A DNA stretch of 31,993 nucleotides from Hydrogenophaga sp. (GTDB lineage: Bacteria > Pseudomonadota > Gammaproteobacteria > Burkholderiales > Burkholderiaceae_C), in the NCBI GenBank assembly GCA_021154985.1, contig JAJNQE010000062.1:1-31993 (forward strand). The letters run 5' to 3'. Of this stretch, positions 9,252 to 17,314 are shown piece after piece. Within the stretch, counting starts at the first letter, position 1. The number at the start of each line of letters is the position of its first letter. The translations under genes were made by a program, and so were the position numbers. The notes beneath the pieces are model-generated. The model made no database searches. It was not told where the DNA came from and was given only the letters and a program-made list of their open reading frames with translations.

Positions 9252-10202
9252 ATGACGTCCACCGCCAACACGGCCACCACCTTCAGCACCGCCGATCCGC
9301 TCACGCGCCAGCCGCTGGGCGAGCGACCCGTGTACGCCACCGGCATGCTGCTGGACGCGCAGGATTTTCTGGACGAGCAGACCTACCACCGCGGCCAGCT
9401 GGCGCGGGCGCTCGGCGCCGTGGCCGGCAGCGGCACGCTGGCGGGCCTGCGGGTGCAGCACCGCCCCGAAACCGCCACCGGGCCCGAAGAAATCCAGGTC
9501 AACGCCGGCCTCGCCGTGGACCGGCTGGGCCGCCTCATCGAACTGCCGCGCCCGGCCTGCCTGCGCCTGCAGCGCTGGTGGGACGCCGAGGCCGCGCGCA
9601 GCACCTTGCTGCAGGCCGACTACGCCATGCCGGAGCGTTTAGTCTCGGCCCGCGCGCGAGCGGGTGCTGCGATGCCCGCCCGCGCCGTGGTGGCCGATGT
9701 GTTCCTGCGTTTTGTGGCCTGCCCGCGCGGCCTCACGCCGGCCTTTGCCAGCGGTCCGTTCGACGCGCTGAACGCGGTCAGCGTGTCGCGCTTGCGCGAT
9801 GCCTACGAGCTGCACCTCGTGCCGCGCCGCAACCTCAGCGACACGGGCCTCGGTCTGCCGCTGCGCGCCGGTGCCTTCACGCTGCCGGTGGACCAGGAAA
9901 CCGCCGCCGAGGCGCTGGCCCGCGAAGCCGCCATGGACGACCCGTCTTCAGACGCTGATGTGCGCCGCGCCGCGCTGCAAGACGCCGTGCTCAACGGCTA
10001 CCACCGCACAGCCGATGAACTGCCGCGCGGCCCGGAGCACCCGCCCACCGTGGACGCCAGCGCGGTGTTCATCGCGCGCCTGCTGATCCCGGTGGGGCCC
10101 ACGGACCCGACCGTGCGCCAGGGCAGCACCGTGCTGGTCGACAACCACAGCCGCCGCTTCTTGCCGGGTCTGGGCGTGCTCGCACGCTGGGCAGGGCTTT
10201 GA
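9252..10202 (+). CDS. eCIS-associated protein with YHR/GSG-type N-terminal module (316 aa)
   Basis: No function is known to me. Residues 27-110 carry the module VYATGMLLDAQDFLDEQTYH, then GSGTLAGLRV, then IQVNAGLAVDRLGRLIELPR. The same pattern recurs near the N-terminus of the next two gene products and, from memory, in many uncharacterised proteins of eCIS clusters. The remaining 200 residues contain strand-rich stretches such as VVADVFLRFVACPRGL and end VDNHSRRFLPGLGVLARWAGL. The ATG at 9252 is preceded by AAGGAGTGATCC, a strong ribosome binding site that settles the start. It is probably a baseplate-periphery component, judged only from position and paralogy. Confidence 0.8.
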   Translation: MTSTANTATTFSTADPLTRQPLGERPVYATGMLLDAQDFLDEQTYHRGQLARALGAVAGSGTLAGLRVQHRPETATGPEEIQVNAGLAVDRLGRLIELPRPACLRLQRWWDAEAARSTLLQADYAMPERLVSARARAGAAMPARAVVADVFLRFVACPRGLTPAFASGPFDALNAVSVSRLRDAYELHLVPRRNLSDTGLGLPLRAGAFTLPVDQETAAEALAREAAMDDPSSDADVRRAALQDAVLNGYHRTADELPRGPEHPPTVDASAVFIARLLIPVGPTDPTVRQGSTVLVDNHSRRFLPGLGVLARWAGL

Positions 10203-10240
10203 GCCCCTCATTCCATTCACTTCTTTCAACGGAGCACGCC

Positions 10241-12442
10241 ATGAAGCCCAACACCGGCACCGCCCGCGAGTCGATCGCATCCAGCCAGGTGCAGACCCTG
10301 CGCGACGCGGGCGTGTTGATCGAAGACCACCGGCGCGGGCGACCACGTTACTTCGATGGCCGCTTTCTCGCCGCACGCGACCTGATCCGCGACCAGCAGT
10401 ATTTTTTGACCCGCGAGGCCGACCTGGGCCAGGCTTCGGGCAGCGGCGTGGCCACCGGCTTGTTTGTGCAGGAAGGCGGCCAGCCCCAGACGCTGGTGGT
10501 CTCCAGCGGGCACGGTGTGACGCCCTCGGGCGAGCTCGTGCTCCTGCCGCGCAACATCGACGTGCAACTGGCCAACCTGCCGGTGGCCGAACAGCTCTCG
10601 GCGCGCTTCGGTCTGTCGCGCCTGCCGCAGCCGCCGCTGCGCAGCCGCACCGGTCTCTTCGTGCTGGCGCTGCGCCCGGTGGAGTTCACCGCCAACCCCA
10701 TCGGCGCTTACCCGACCTCGATCACCGGCCAGCGCACGGTGGAAGACGGTGATGTGATCGAGGCCACGGCGGTGGTGCTGGTGCCCTGGCAGGACGATGG
10801 CGGCGCCGATGCGCTGGACGCGCGGCGCGGGCGCGCGGCGCGCGCGATCTTCACCCAGGGCAGTGCAGCCGGTGTGTCGGCCAACGTGTTGCCGCTGGCC
10901 ATGATCGCGCTGCAGAACAACACCGTGGTGTGGATCGACGAAGCCATGGTGCGGCGCGAACTCGGCGCCGACCGGGGCGACTTGCCGGGCCTGGGTTTTG
11001 CACCGCGCGGCCTGCGCCTGGCCCACCTCATGCAGCACCAGGCGCACCTGGCCGACGTGGCCCCGCCCGGCAGCACGCGCGGCTTTCCGGCCATCACCCA
11101 TTTCCCGGCGCTGCCGCCGGCCGGGCCCTTGCCGGCGGGCGTGATCAACGCGGTGGACTTCACGCAGAACTACTTTCCGGCCGAGGTCGACGTGGACTTC
11201 ACCATCATTCCGGAGGACGAATTGCCCGCGCTGATCGAGGAGGCGCTGGCCTTGCAGCCCATCGACCTCACCGGGCCCGCCGAGTCGCTGGATTCCACCG
11301 CCGTGATGATCGTGGCGCCGGTGCCGCGCGTGGAATGGCGCGCGGTGGCCGCACGCGTGGGGCAGGGCGCCACGCTGGCGCTGCGGGTGGTCAAGCCCGC
11401 CGCGCCCAACCTGATCGCACAGCGCCGGCCGTTCGAGGTGTTGCAGAAGCTGCGCCTGCCGCGCGAGGCGCTGCAGAGCAAGACGCTGGGCCCGGCCGAT
11501 GCCGAATGGCAACGCCTGGCCCGCCTGAACAACCTGTGGTTCGTGCGCCGGCGCCACCTGGCCTACCGCGACGACCTCGCCGGCAGTTACCGCGAGATCG
11601 CGGGCAACGACGAGCGGGTGATCGAGCTCAACCTCAACACGCGCATCACCCAGCTGGGGCTCACGCCGCGCTACGACGCGGTGATCCAGGTGGCCACGCC
11701 GGCCGCCGCCAGCACTGTCATCGGCCTGCTCGCGGGCAAGCGGTATCTGGAGTCGCCGGTGCTCACTGCCGCCGCCCTCGGTTTGCTCACCGACGCCATC
11801 GCCACCACCGAGCAACTCACCGGCAAACCGGCGCTGGACAAGACGCAGGTGCTGGGCGTGGCCGCCGTGCTGGGTGAGCCCGAGAAGAACGAGGCGCTGT
11901 GGGCGCTGATCCAGCGCGAGGGCAAGACGCCGATTCCGGCCGACGAACTGCTGAAGATCGCCAGCAACGCGGAGTGGAACGTGCAAGCCGTGGACCCTGT
12001 GGCACTGGAGGAATCCGTCACCAAACGCATGGATGGCCTGGGCCTGATCGACGTGTGGGCCGAGGTGTTCAAGAACTCGTCGGCCAAGGCCCTGACCGTC
12101 GAGGTGCAACTGCTCGCGAGCAAACGCTACCAAGCCTCGCCGGCGCTCACCGCCGCCGCCCTGGGGCTGCTGGTCGAACACGTGCAGCGCGATGGTTCGA
12201 TCAAGGACCCCGCGCTGGTGACCGAAGTGGCCAACAGCCTGCTGGAGCCGATTGCCAGCGACGTGCTCAACAAGTACCTGCAAACCGAGCTGCGGCGGCC
12301 GCTGGACGCCGACACGCTGCGCGGGTTGGTGAAGTCGGTGGACGAGTGGCGGCCCAAGCCCGGGACCGTCACGCGTCCCACGCGCAGCGTGGCAGCACCC
12401 AAGGTCCCCGCGAAGAAGTCGCCCGCCCGCAAAAAATCCTGA
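10241..12442 (+). CDS. eCIS-associated protein with shared N-terminal module, internal repeat and basic tail (733 aa)
   Basis: Residues 36-115 repeat the module of the flanking proteins: PRYFDGRFLAARDLIRDQQY, then GSGVATGLFV, then SSGHGVTPSGELVLLPRNID. The middle has strand-rich segments (about 130-430). The C-terminal third is helical and contains two related units starting LLAGKRYLESPVLTAAALGLL (residue 496) and LLASKRYQASPALTAAALGLL (residue 624). The last 25 residues are rich in Lys, Pro, Arg and Ser (KVPAKKSPARKKS), like a histone H1 tail. The ATG at 10241, with ACGGAG upstream, is preferred to the TTG at 10199, which would overlap the previous gene. Function is unknown; a baseplate accessory role is inferred. 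Confidence 0.8.
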   Translation: MKPNTGTARESIASSQVQTLRDAGVLIEDHRRGRPRYFDGRFLAARDLIRDQQYFLTREADLGQASGSGVATGLFVQEGGQPQTLVVSSGHGVTPSGELVLLPRNIDVQLANLPVAEQLSARFGLSRLPQPPLRSRTGLFVLALRPVEFTANPIGAYPTSITGQRTVEDGDVIEATAVVLVPWQDDGGADALDARRGRAARAIFTQGSAAGVSANVLPLAMIALQNNTVVWIDEAMVRRELGADRGDLPGLGFAPRGLRLAHLMQHQAHLADVAPPGSTRGFPAITHFPALPPAGPLPAGVINAVDFTQNYFPAEVDVDFTIIPEDELPALIEEALALQPIDLTGPAESLDSTAVMIVAPVPRVEWRAVAARVGQGATLALRVVKPAAPNLIAQRRPFEVLQKLRLPREALQSKTLGPADAEWQRLARLNNLWFVRRRHLAYRDDLAGSYREIAGNDERVIELNLNTRITQLGLTPRYDAVIQVATPAAASTVIGLLAGKRYLESPVLTAAALGLLTDAIATTEQLTGKPALDKTQVLGVAAVLGEPEKNEALWALIQREGKTPIPADELLKIASNAEWNVQAVDPVALEESVTKRMDGLGLIDVWAEVFKNSSAKALTVEVQLLASKRYQASPALTAAALGLLVEHVQRDGSIKDPALVTEVANSLLEPIASDVLNKYLQTELRRPLDADTLRGLVKSVDEWRPKPGTVTRPTRSVAAPKVPAKKSPARKKS
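11726..12256 (+). repeat. two-unit internal protein repeat within the 733-aa gene
   Basis: Two coding units, 11726-11884 and 12110-12256, share the residue pattern LLA-[GS]-KRY-x2-SP-x-LTAAALGLL followed by a more diverged helical stretch ending LGEP or LLEP. They lie 128 codons apart. The similarity is seen by eye at protein level; the DNA is less alike, which points to an old duplication. Confidence 0.75.
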
Positions 12443-12473
12443 GCCCACCCCCCCTTCACCCGGGAGACCCGAC

Positions 12474-15400
12474 GTGAGCATCGAACGCATTGACCAACCG
12501 CTGCAGGGCGAGCGTGTGGTGGCCCTGTCGCCGGAAGACGCGAGCCGCGCCGCGACCGACTGGCGCCGCCGGCCCAACCTCTTCGCCGGACGCACGCTCA
12601 CCGACGCCACGCTGCAAGGCCGCCAGGCCTGGCAAGCCGGGCGGCTGGGCCACCGCGCCCAGGCGCTCACCGCCGGCGTGGTGCGCGGCCTGGAGGTGTT
12701 CGCCCTGCCCGGCGCGGGCGGTGCGCGCCTGCTCATCGAACCCGGCCAGGGCCTGGCGGTGGATGGTGAAGACGTGGTGCTTGTGCGCCGCACCGAATGC
12801 CGGCTCGACGACCTGCCGGTGGTGGCGCCGCCGGCCTGGCTGCAGGTGCAGGGCGACGGACCGGGCGAGGCGCTGGAGGCGGGCGGGCGGGGGCTGGTGG
12901 ACACGCGCGAGCTGCCCGATGGCATCACCCTGGCCGACCTGCGGTCCAGCGCCGGCAGTCGCTGGCCGCGCGTGGGCGTGCTGGTGTTGCAGCCGGTGCT
13001 GGTGGACACCGCCGAGTTCGACCCCAACGACCCGTGCGACCGCTGCCCCTGTGGCGAGGGCGACAACGCCGACAGCCCCGTGGCCGCGTTCGAAGACTGG
13101 CGCACGCACGACGGCGCGCGCCTGCTCTGGTACCCCTGGCCGGTGGAATGGCGTGCGCTGCCGCTGACCACGCTGCGCCTGCGCAATGCGCTGGCCCATG
13201 CGGTGTTTGATGCCGAGGCCGCGCTGCGCCATGGCGAGACCTTGCCGTGGGAAGACTGGGGCGTGCCGCTGGCGCTGGTGGGGCTGAGCGACACCGGCAC
13301 CGTGCAGTGGGTCGATCGCGCCTCGGTGGTGCGCCAGGGCGGCCGTGCGCGAGAGGCGCGCCTGCAGCGTTTGACGGGGGCACTGGCGAGCGGTGCGCTG
13401 GGCGCCAACAGCCGTCTGCCTGCGTTGTGGCAGGCCCGCATCGAGCAGTTTTCGCAGCAGATGGCCGAGACCCCCGAGCCGCTGCCCGCGCCCAGCGTGC
13501 TGGCCGATCCCTACCTGCGCCTGCCGCCGTGCGGGCTCATGCCCAAGAGCGCGCTGGACCTCTCCACCGTGCTCACGCAGCAACAGCTCAGCAGCCCGTT
13601 CTTTCCGCCGGGCTTCGAGCTGGACGCGGTGCCGGTGCCGATCGAACAGCTCGACCTCGCCATGCGCGAGGCCGCGCCGCTGGCCAGCTTCGACATGTCC
13701 GCCCCCGAGCGGCTGCGCCTGCTGGTGCCGGTGACACAAGCCTCGTGGGAGCCCAGGCTGCTGCACGCCGAGGTGGTGGATCCGGCGTTTGCCGAGGCGC
13801 TGGCCGAGTTCACCGAACGCCGTGCGCGCGAACTCGGCGGGCGCCAAGGCCTGCGGCTGGAGCAGGCCCATCTGGTGCGCGCGCTCACCGGGCGGGCTCA
13901 GGTGGTGCCCGAGCTGGGCGACGACCCGCAGGCGCTGGACGAAGAAAGCCTCGCGCCCTGGGGGCCGCCCCCGGCCGGCGGTGGCCATGTGAGCACGCTG
14001 CAAGCCGGGGCACACGCCCACCTGTTTGACGGTGCGCTGCAGCCCTTCAAACCCGAGGCGGCCGATGCGCTCTACACCTGGGTCTGCCTGGACCCGGACC
14101 ACCCACCGCGTTGCCTCATGCTGCAGTGGCGCGACGCCACCGGCTGGGAGCACCGCGCCTACTGGGGCGAGCCGCTGCTGACCGTGGGGCGACCGGCCAC
14201 CGGCACGCACCCGTTCAAGGTGGCCGGGCATTTCCATGTTGGTCCTCTCCCACCTGCGGGTCGCTGGGAGCGCTTGTCGGTGCCGAGCGCAGCGGTGGGC
14301 TTGGCCAACGAGCCTGTCAACGGCATGTCGTTTGATGTGTTCGACGGTCGCGCAGCCTTTGGTCAAAGCGGTGCGGGCAACCGTCCCTGGTTCGGGCACG
14401 TGCTGCCCACCGGCGCGCGACAAGACGGCAGCGAGCCCTGGCTGCTGCTCTCGCACAACGACCTGTGGGCACCGTTCGAGGCCAACGACGGCTTGCAGCC
14501 CACGCAGCCCACGCTCGTGCCCGTGGGGGGTGGCCATGTCGAGGTGGCGCAGGCGGGCATCCACCAGCACTACCTGGAAGGCGCCACCGCCACGCTGGGC
14601 GCCATCGGCGCCACCGACAACCTGTTCGTCTGGGTCTACCTCGACGCCACGCGCCCACCGCGCGAACTCATGATCCAGTGGAAGGTGGGGCCCAACTGGA
14701 ACACCGATGGCCGCCGCGCGTATTGGGGCGAAGACCTGATCGCCTGGGGTGTCAATAACAGCCCGAGCCGCCGCCCCAAGGGCGCCCTGCCCAGGCTGGG
14801 TGATTGGGTGCGGCTGGAGGTGCCCGCCAGCGAACTCGGCATCGGCACCGCGGCCATCAACGGCATCGCCTTCACTTTGTTCGACGGCTGCGCGGCCTTT
14901 GGCGGCTGCGGCAAGATCGCACAGGCCACCACCAACCCACCCGGTGCGCGCGCCGAGACGGTGTGGTTCTCGGGCGCCGCACCCGCCGGCGCCAGCCTGG
15001 TGGGCGTCTGGACCTGGCTGTCGGCGCTGGAGATGCTGGAGCCCACGCCGGCGGCGCGGGTGGGGCAGGCCAGTGCGGTGGCCGGTCTCATGGCCGACCC
15101 GGTGATCGCCGCCTTGTCCGACCGCGAACAGGCCCAGCTGCCGCTGCGCGGACTCGAAGGTTTCATGGCTTTCCTGCGCGCGCGCATCGACCGGGCCGAC
15201 GACATCACCGATTTCGGCTTCACCCACATGCAGGTGGACCTGCACCGCATCCGCCAGATGATGATGACCACGTCGGACGCGAACCGGCTGGCCATCTCGC
15301 CCGCGCTGGCCGCGATCGCCAAGTCCGACAGTGCGATCAATGTGCAGTCGCAGATCAAGGAGTTCATCTCCAAGGTGAAGGCACCCCGAGCCGCTGGCGC

Positions 15401-17297
15401 CGTCGCGGCGCCCGTGTCTGCGCCGGCGCCGGCGCCCCGCGCGGTGGTGAGCGGGTTTCAGCAGATGGCGTTTGCGAGCCCGGTGCAGCAGGTGCAGCAG
15501 AAGAGCCAGATCCAGTTGCTGGTGGCGCCCAGCGCGCCCATCAACATCGTCTTTGCCAACCCGGTGCTGGGTCTGAGCGAGGTGCGCACGGCGGCCATCG
15601 CCGAGCGCCTGAAGAAGCCGCCCTCCACCGAGGCGCGCGACTACGCGTTGGCCAACCGCCAGCGCACCGTCAAGGAGTTGCTGGGTTTGCTGAAGCAGTT
15701 CACCACCGAGGACAACGGCATGCCGCCTTCGCTGTTCCACGATTTCCAGATCGGCGGCCTGCCCGACGACCCGTTTCTCAAGGGTGTGCCGGTCTCTGCC
15801 GATGGGCAGGCCCGGCGGCCTCTGAGCGACTTCGACGGCAACAGCGACCGCCTCGCCCAACTGCTGATGGCGCCGCCCATCACCGACGCCGACGAGTCCG
15901 CGCTGTTCACGCAGACCGTGGCGCTGTCGGACAACACCATTGCCATCCTGCGCAACCTCGAAGGGCGTCTGGCCGCGTACCGCAGTGCGCTCACCCGCTG
16001 CGAGCAGGCGCTGGCCGCGCTGCAGGGGCACATCCGTTCGGCCGACCTGCGCCTGCGCCAGGCCGATGACCGCCTGGCCGAAGCGCGCCACGACGTGGGC
16101 GTGGCGCGTGCGCTGCTCGAAGAAGAAAAAGCCCGGGTGGAAGCGGTGAACGCGCGACGCGCCCGTGTGCTGGCCGAAGAGGTGCAGTACCTCGCTTTCG
16201 TGCGCCCCCGCGAGACCAGCAACCTGCTGGACACGCCGCGCCGCGTGCTCGAACCCGGCCTGCTGGAGGCGCCGGTGCCCGCCTGCCTGCGCGAGCACGA
16301 CGACGTGCCCGACGAGCTCGACGAGATGCTCAAGGTGCTTCGCGAAGCACCCGCGTCGCACTTCGTGGGCGCGCCGGCCATCCTGCAAAAGATCGACCGG
16401 CCCGAGCTGTTGCTGCGCACCTTGCAGAGCGCACAACTGCGCAGCACCGTGATCACCCAGCGCGTGGCGCCGACCCTCAACGCCGCGGCCGGCAAGCTCG
16501 GTGTGCACATCGGTCAGATGCTGGTGCGGCAGACGCAGGCGATCGCGGTGCGTGCCGAGGCGGTGCAGCGGCTGGACATCCAGCGCCTTTCGGTCAACTC
16601 GTGGCAGACGGTGCAGCGCGAGGCGCAGGCCGTGATCTCGCTGGGCGACATCATCGACGGCGACCACGGCAAGGGCGAGGTGGCCCGCCGGGCGAGCGAG
16701 CTCTTCGAGCGCATCGCGGGCGTGTGCGCCTGCCTGCACGCCGAGTTTTCCGGGGTGCTGCCGGCGGTGCGCCTGGAGTGGGCCGAGGTCATGTCGCAGT
16801 TCGACGAAGCCCCCAACCTGCGCAACCTGGGCGGCCTGCCGCGGTGGGCCAGCATCCCCTATGTGGACCGTCGGCAGATGCAGGCCTATGTCGACTTTCT
16901 GTTCGACCAGGTACCTCCGTCGAATGAGGTCGCGGTGGCGCTCGTCAACGATGTGGTGCGCATGGCCCTGCTGCTGGCCAGCCACGCGCCGGTGGGCCGC
17001 ATCGTGGCCGGGCGGCTGCCACGGCCCGCTACGGCGGTGCGTGTGGGCAGCCGCATCCCGCTCACCGCGCTCGACAACAGCCGACTGCGCGTGGGCATGC
17101 AGGCCATGATCTACAAGGGCAACACCCTGATGGCGCGCGCCACGGTGGAAGACGTGGGGCAGGGCGAGGTGTCGGCCCGGCTGGTGCACACCAGCAGCGT
17201 GCAGATCGACCTGGACACCGATGTGCGCGTGCACTTCGACCAGGCCAAGGTGCTGAGCAGCGCCGCAGCGCGCAAGACCAGCCTGTTCAAGGTCTGA
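12474..17297 (+). CDS. giant eCIS-associated protein with shared module, Cys cluster, tandem beta-sandwich repeats and coiled coil (1607 aa)
   Basis: The start is a GTG at 12474 with GGGAG eight bases upstream. Residues 33-115 hold the shared module (NLFAGRTLTDATL, AGVVRGLEVF, EPGQGLAVDGEDVVLVRR). A Cys cluster C188-x2-C191-x-C193 sits in an Asp-rich turn. Two tandem units begin GGGHVSTLQAG (residue 502) and GGGHVEVAQAG (residue 685); each has PPR-x-LM-[LI]-QW, then HRAYWGE or RRAYWGED, then WERLSVP or WVRLEVP, and ends in an FDG-x-AAFG motif. This resembles a concanavalin-like beta-sandwich that I recall from planctomycete secreted proteins. Residues about 1160-1245 form a strongly heptad-like coiled coil. 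The end is strand-rich (VGSRIPLTAL, LFKV). Function is unknown. It may be a long baseplate arm with binding domains. Confidence 0.8.
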   Translation: MSIERIDQPLQGERVVALSPEDASRAATDWRRRPNLFAGRTLTDATLQGRQAWQAGRLGHRAQALTAGVVRGLEVFALPGAGGARLLIEPGQGLAVDGEDVVLVRRTECRLDDLPVVAPPAWLQVQGDGPGEALEAGGRGLVDTRELPDGITLADLRSSAGSRWPRVGVLVLQPVLVDTAEFDPNDPCDRCPCGEGDNADSPVAAFEDWRTHDGARLLWYPWPVEWRALPLTTLRLRNALAHAVFDAEAALRHGETLPWEDWGVPLALVGLSDTGTVQWVDRASVVRQGGRAREARLQRLTGALASGALGANSRLPALWQARIEQFSQQMAETPEPLPAPSVLADPYLRLPPCGLMPKSALDLSTVLTQQQLSSPFFPPGFELDAVPVPIEQLDLAMREAAPLASFDMSAPERLRLLVPVTQASWEPRLLHAEVVDPAFAEALAEFTERRARELGGRQGLRLEQAHLVRALTGRAQVVPELGDDPQALDEESLAPWGPPPAGGGHVSTLQAGAHAHLFDGALQPFKPEAADALYTWVCLDPDHPPRCLMLQWRDATGWEHRAYWGEPLLTVGRPATGTHPFKVAGHFHVGPLPPAGRWERLSVPSAAVGLANEPVNGMSFDVFDGRAAFGQSGAGNRPWFGHVLPTGARQDGSEPWLLLSHNDLWAPFEANDGLQPTQPTLVPVGGGHVEVAQAGIHQHYLEGATATLGAIGATDNLFVWVYLDATRPPRELMIQWKVGPNWNTDGRRAYWGEDLIAWGVNNSPSRRPKGALPRLGDWVRLEVPASELGIGTAAINGIAFTLFDGCAAFGGCGKIAQATTNPPGARAETVWFSGAAPAGASLVGVWTWLSALEMLEPTPAARVGQASAVAGLMADPVIAALSDREQAQLPLRGLEGFMAFLRARIDRADDITDFGFTHMQVDLHRIRQMMMTTSDANRLAISPALAAIAKSDSAINVQSQIKEFISKVKAPRAAGAVAAPVSAPAPAPRAVVSGFQQMAFASPVQQVQQKSQIQLLVAPSAPINIVFANPVLGLSEVRTAAIAERLKKPPSTEARDYALANRQRTVKELLGLLKQFTTEDNGMPPSLFHDFQIGGLPDDPFLKGVPVSADGQARRPLSDFDGNSDRLAQLLMAPPITDADESALFTQTVALSDNTIAILRNLEGRLAAYRSALTRCEQALAALQGHIRSADLRLRQADDRLAEARHDVGVARALLEEEKARVEAVNARRARVLAEEVQYLAFVRPRETSNLLDTPRRVLEPGLLEAPVPACLREHDDVPDELDEMLKVLREAPASHFVGAPAILQKIDRPELLLRTLQSAQLRSTVITQRVAPTLNAAAGKLGVHIGQMLVRQTQAIAVRAEAVQRLDIQRLSVNSWQTVQREAQAVISLGDIIDGDHGKGEVARRASELFERIAGVCACLHAEFSGVLPAVRLEWAEVMSQFDEAPNLRNLGGLPRWASIPYVDRRQMQAYVDFLFDQVPPSNEVAVALVNDVVRMALLLASHAPVGRIVAGRLPRPATAVRVGSRIPLTALDNSRLRVGMQAMIYKGNTLMARATVEDVGQGEVSARLVHTSSVQIDLDTDVRVHFDQAKVLSSAAARKTSLFKV
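13977..14999 (+). repeat. tandem duplicated beta-sandwich-like domain in the giant gene
   Basis: Two coding units of about 183 codons, beginning at 13977 and 14526, share GGGHV at the start, a Trp-rich strand set (WVCLD or WVYLD; QW; AYWGE) and a closing FDG...AAFG. The order and spacing of motifs are kept, so this is a domain duplication and not chance similarity. Confidence 0.8.
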
Positions 17298-17314
17298 CAC
17301 CGAGCCGGCTCACG

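Noticed and set aside
12456..17300. A 1614-codon open frame on the minus strand opposite the giant gene
   Set aside because: It is the mirror of a real GC-rich gene: stop codons are rare in the antisense frame, its protein is His/Arg/Gln/Gly-rich without any domain, and the plus strand has clear motifs and linked ribosome sites.
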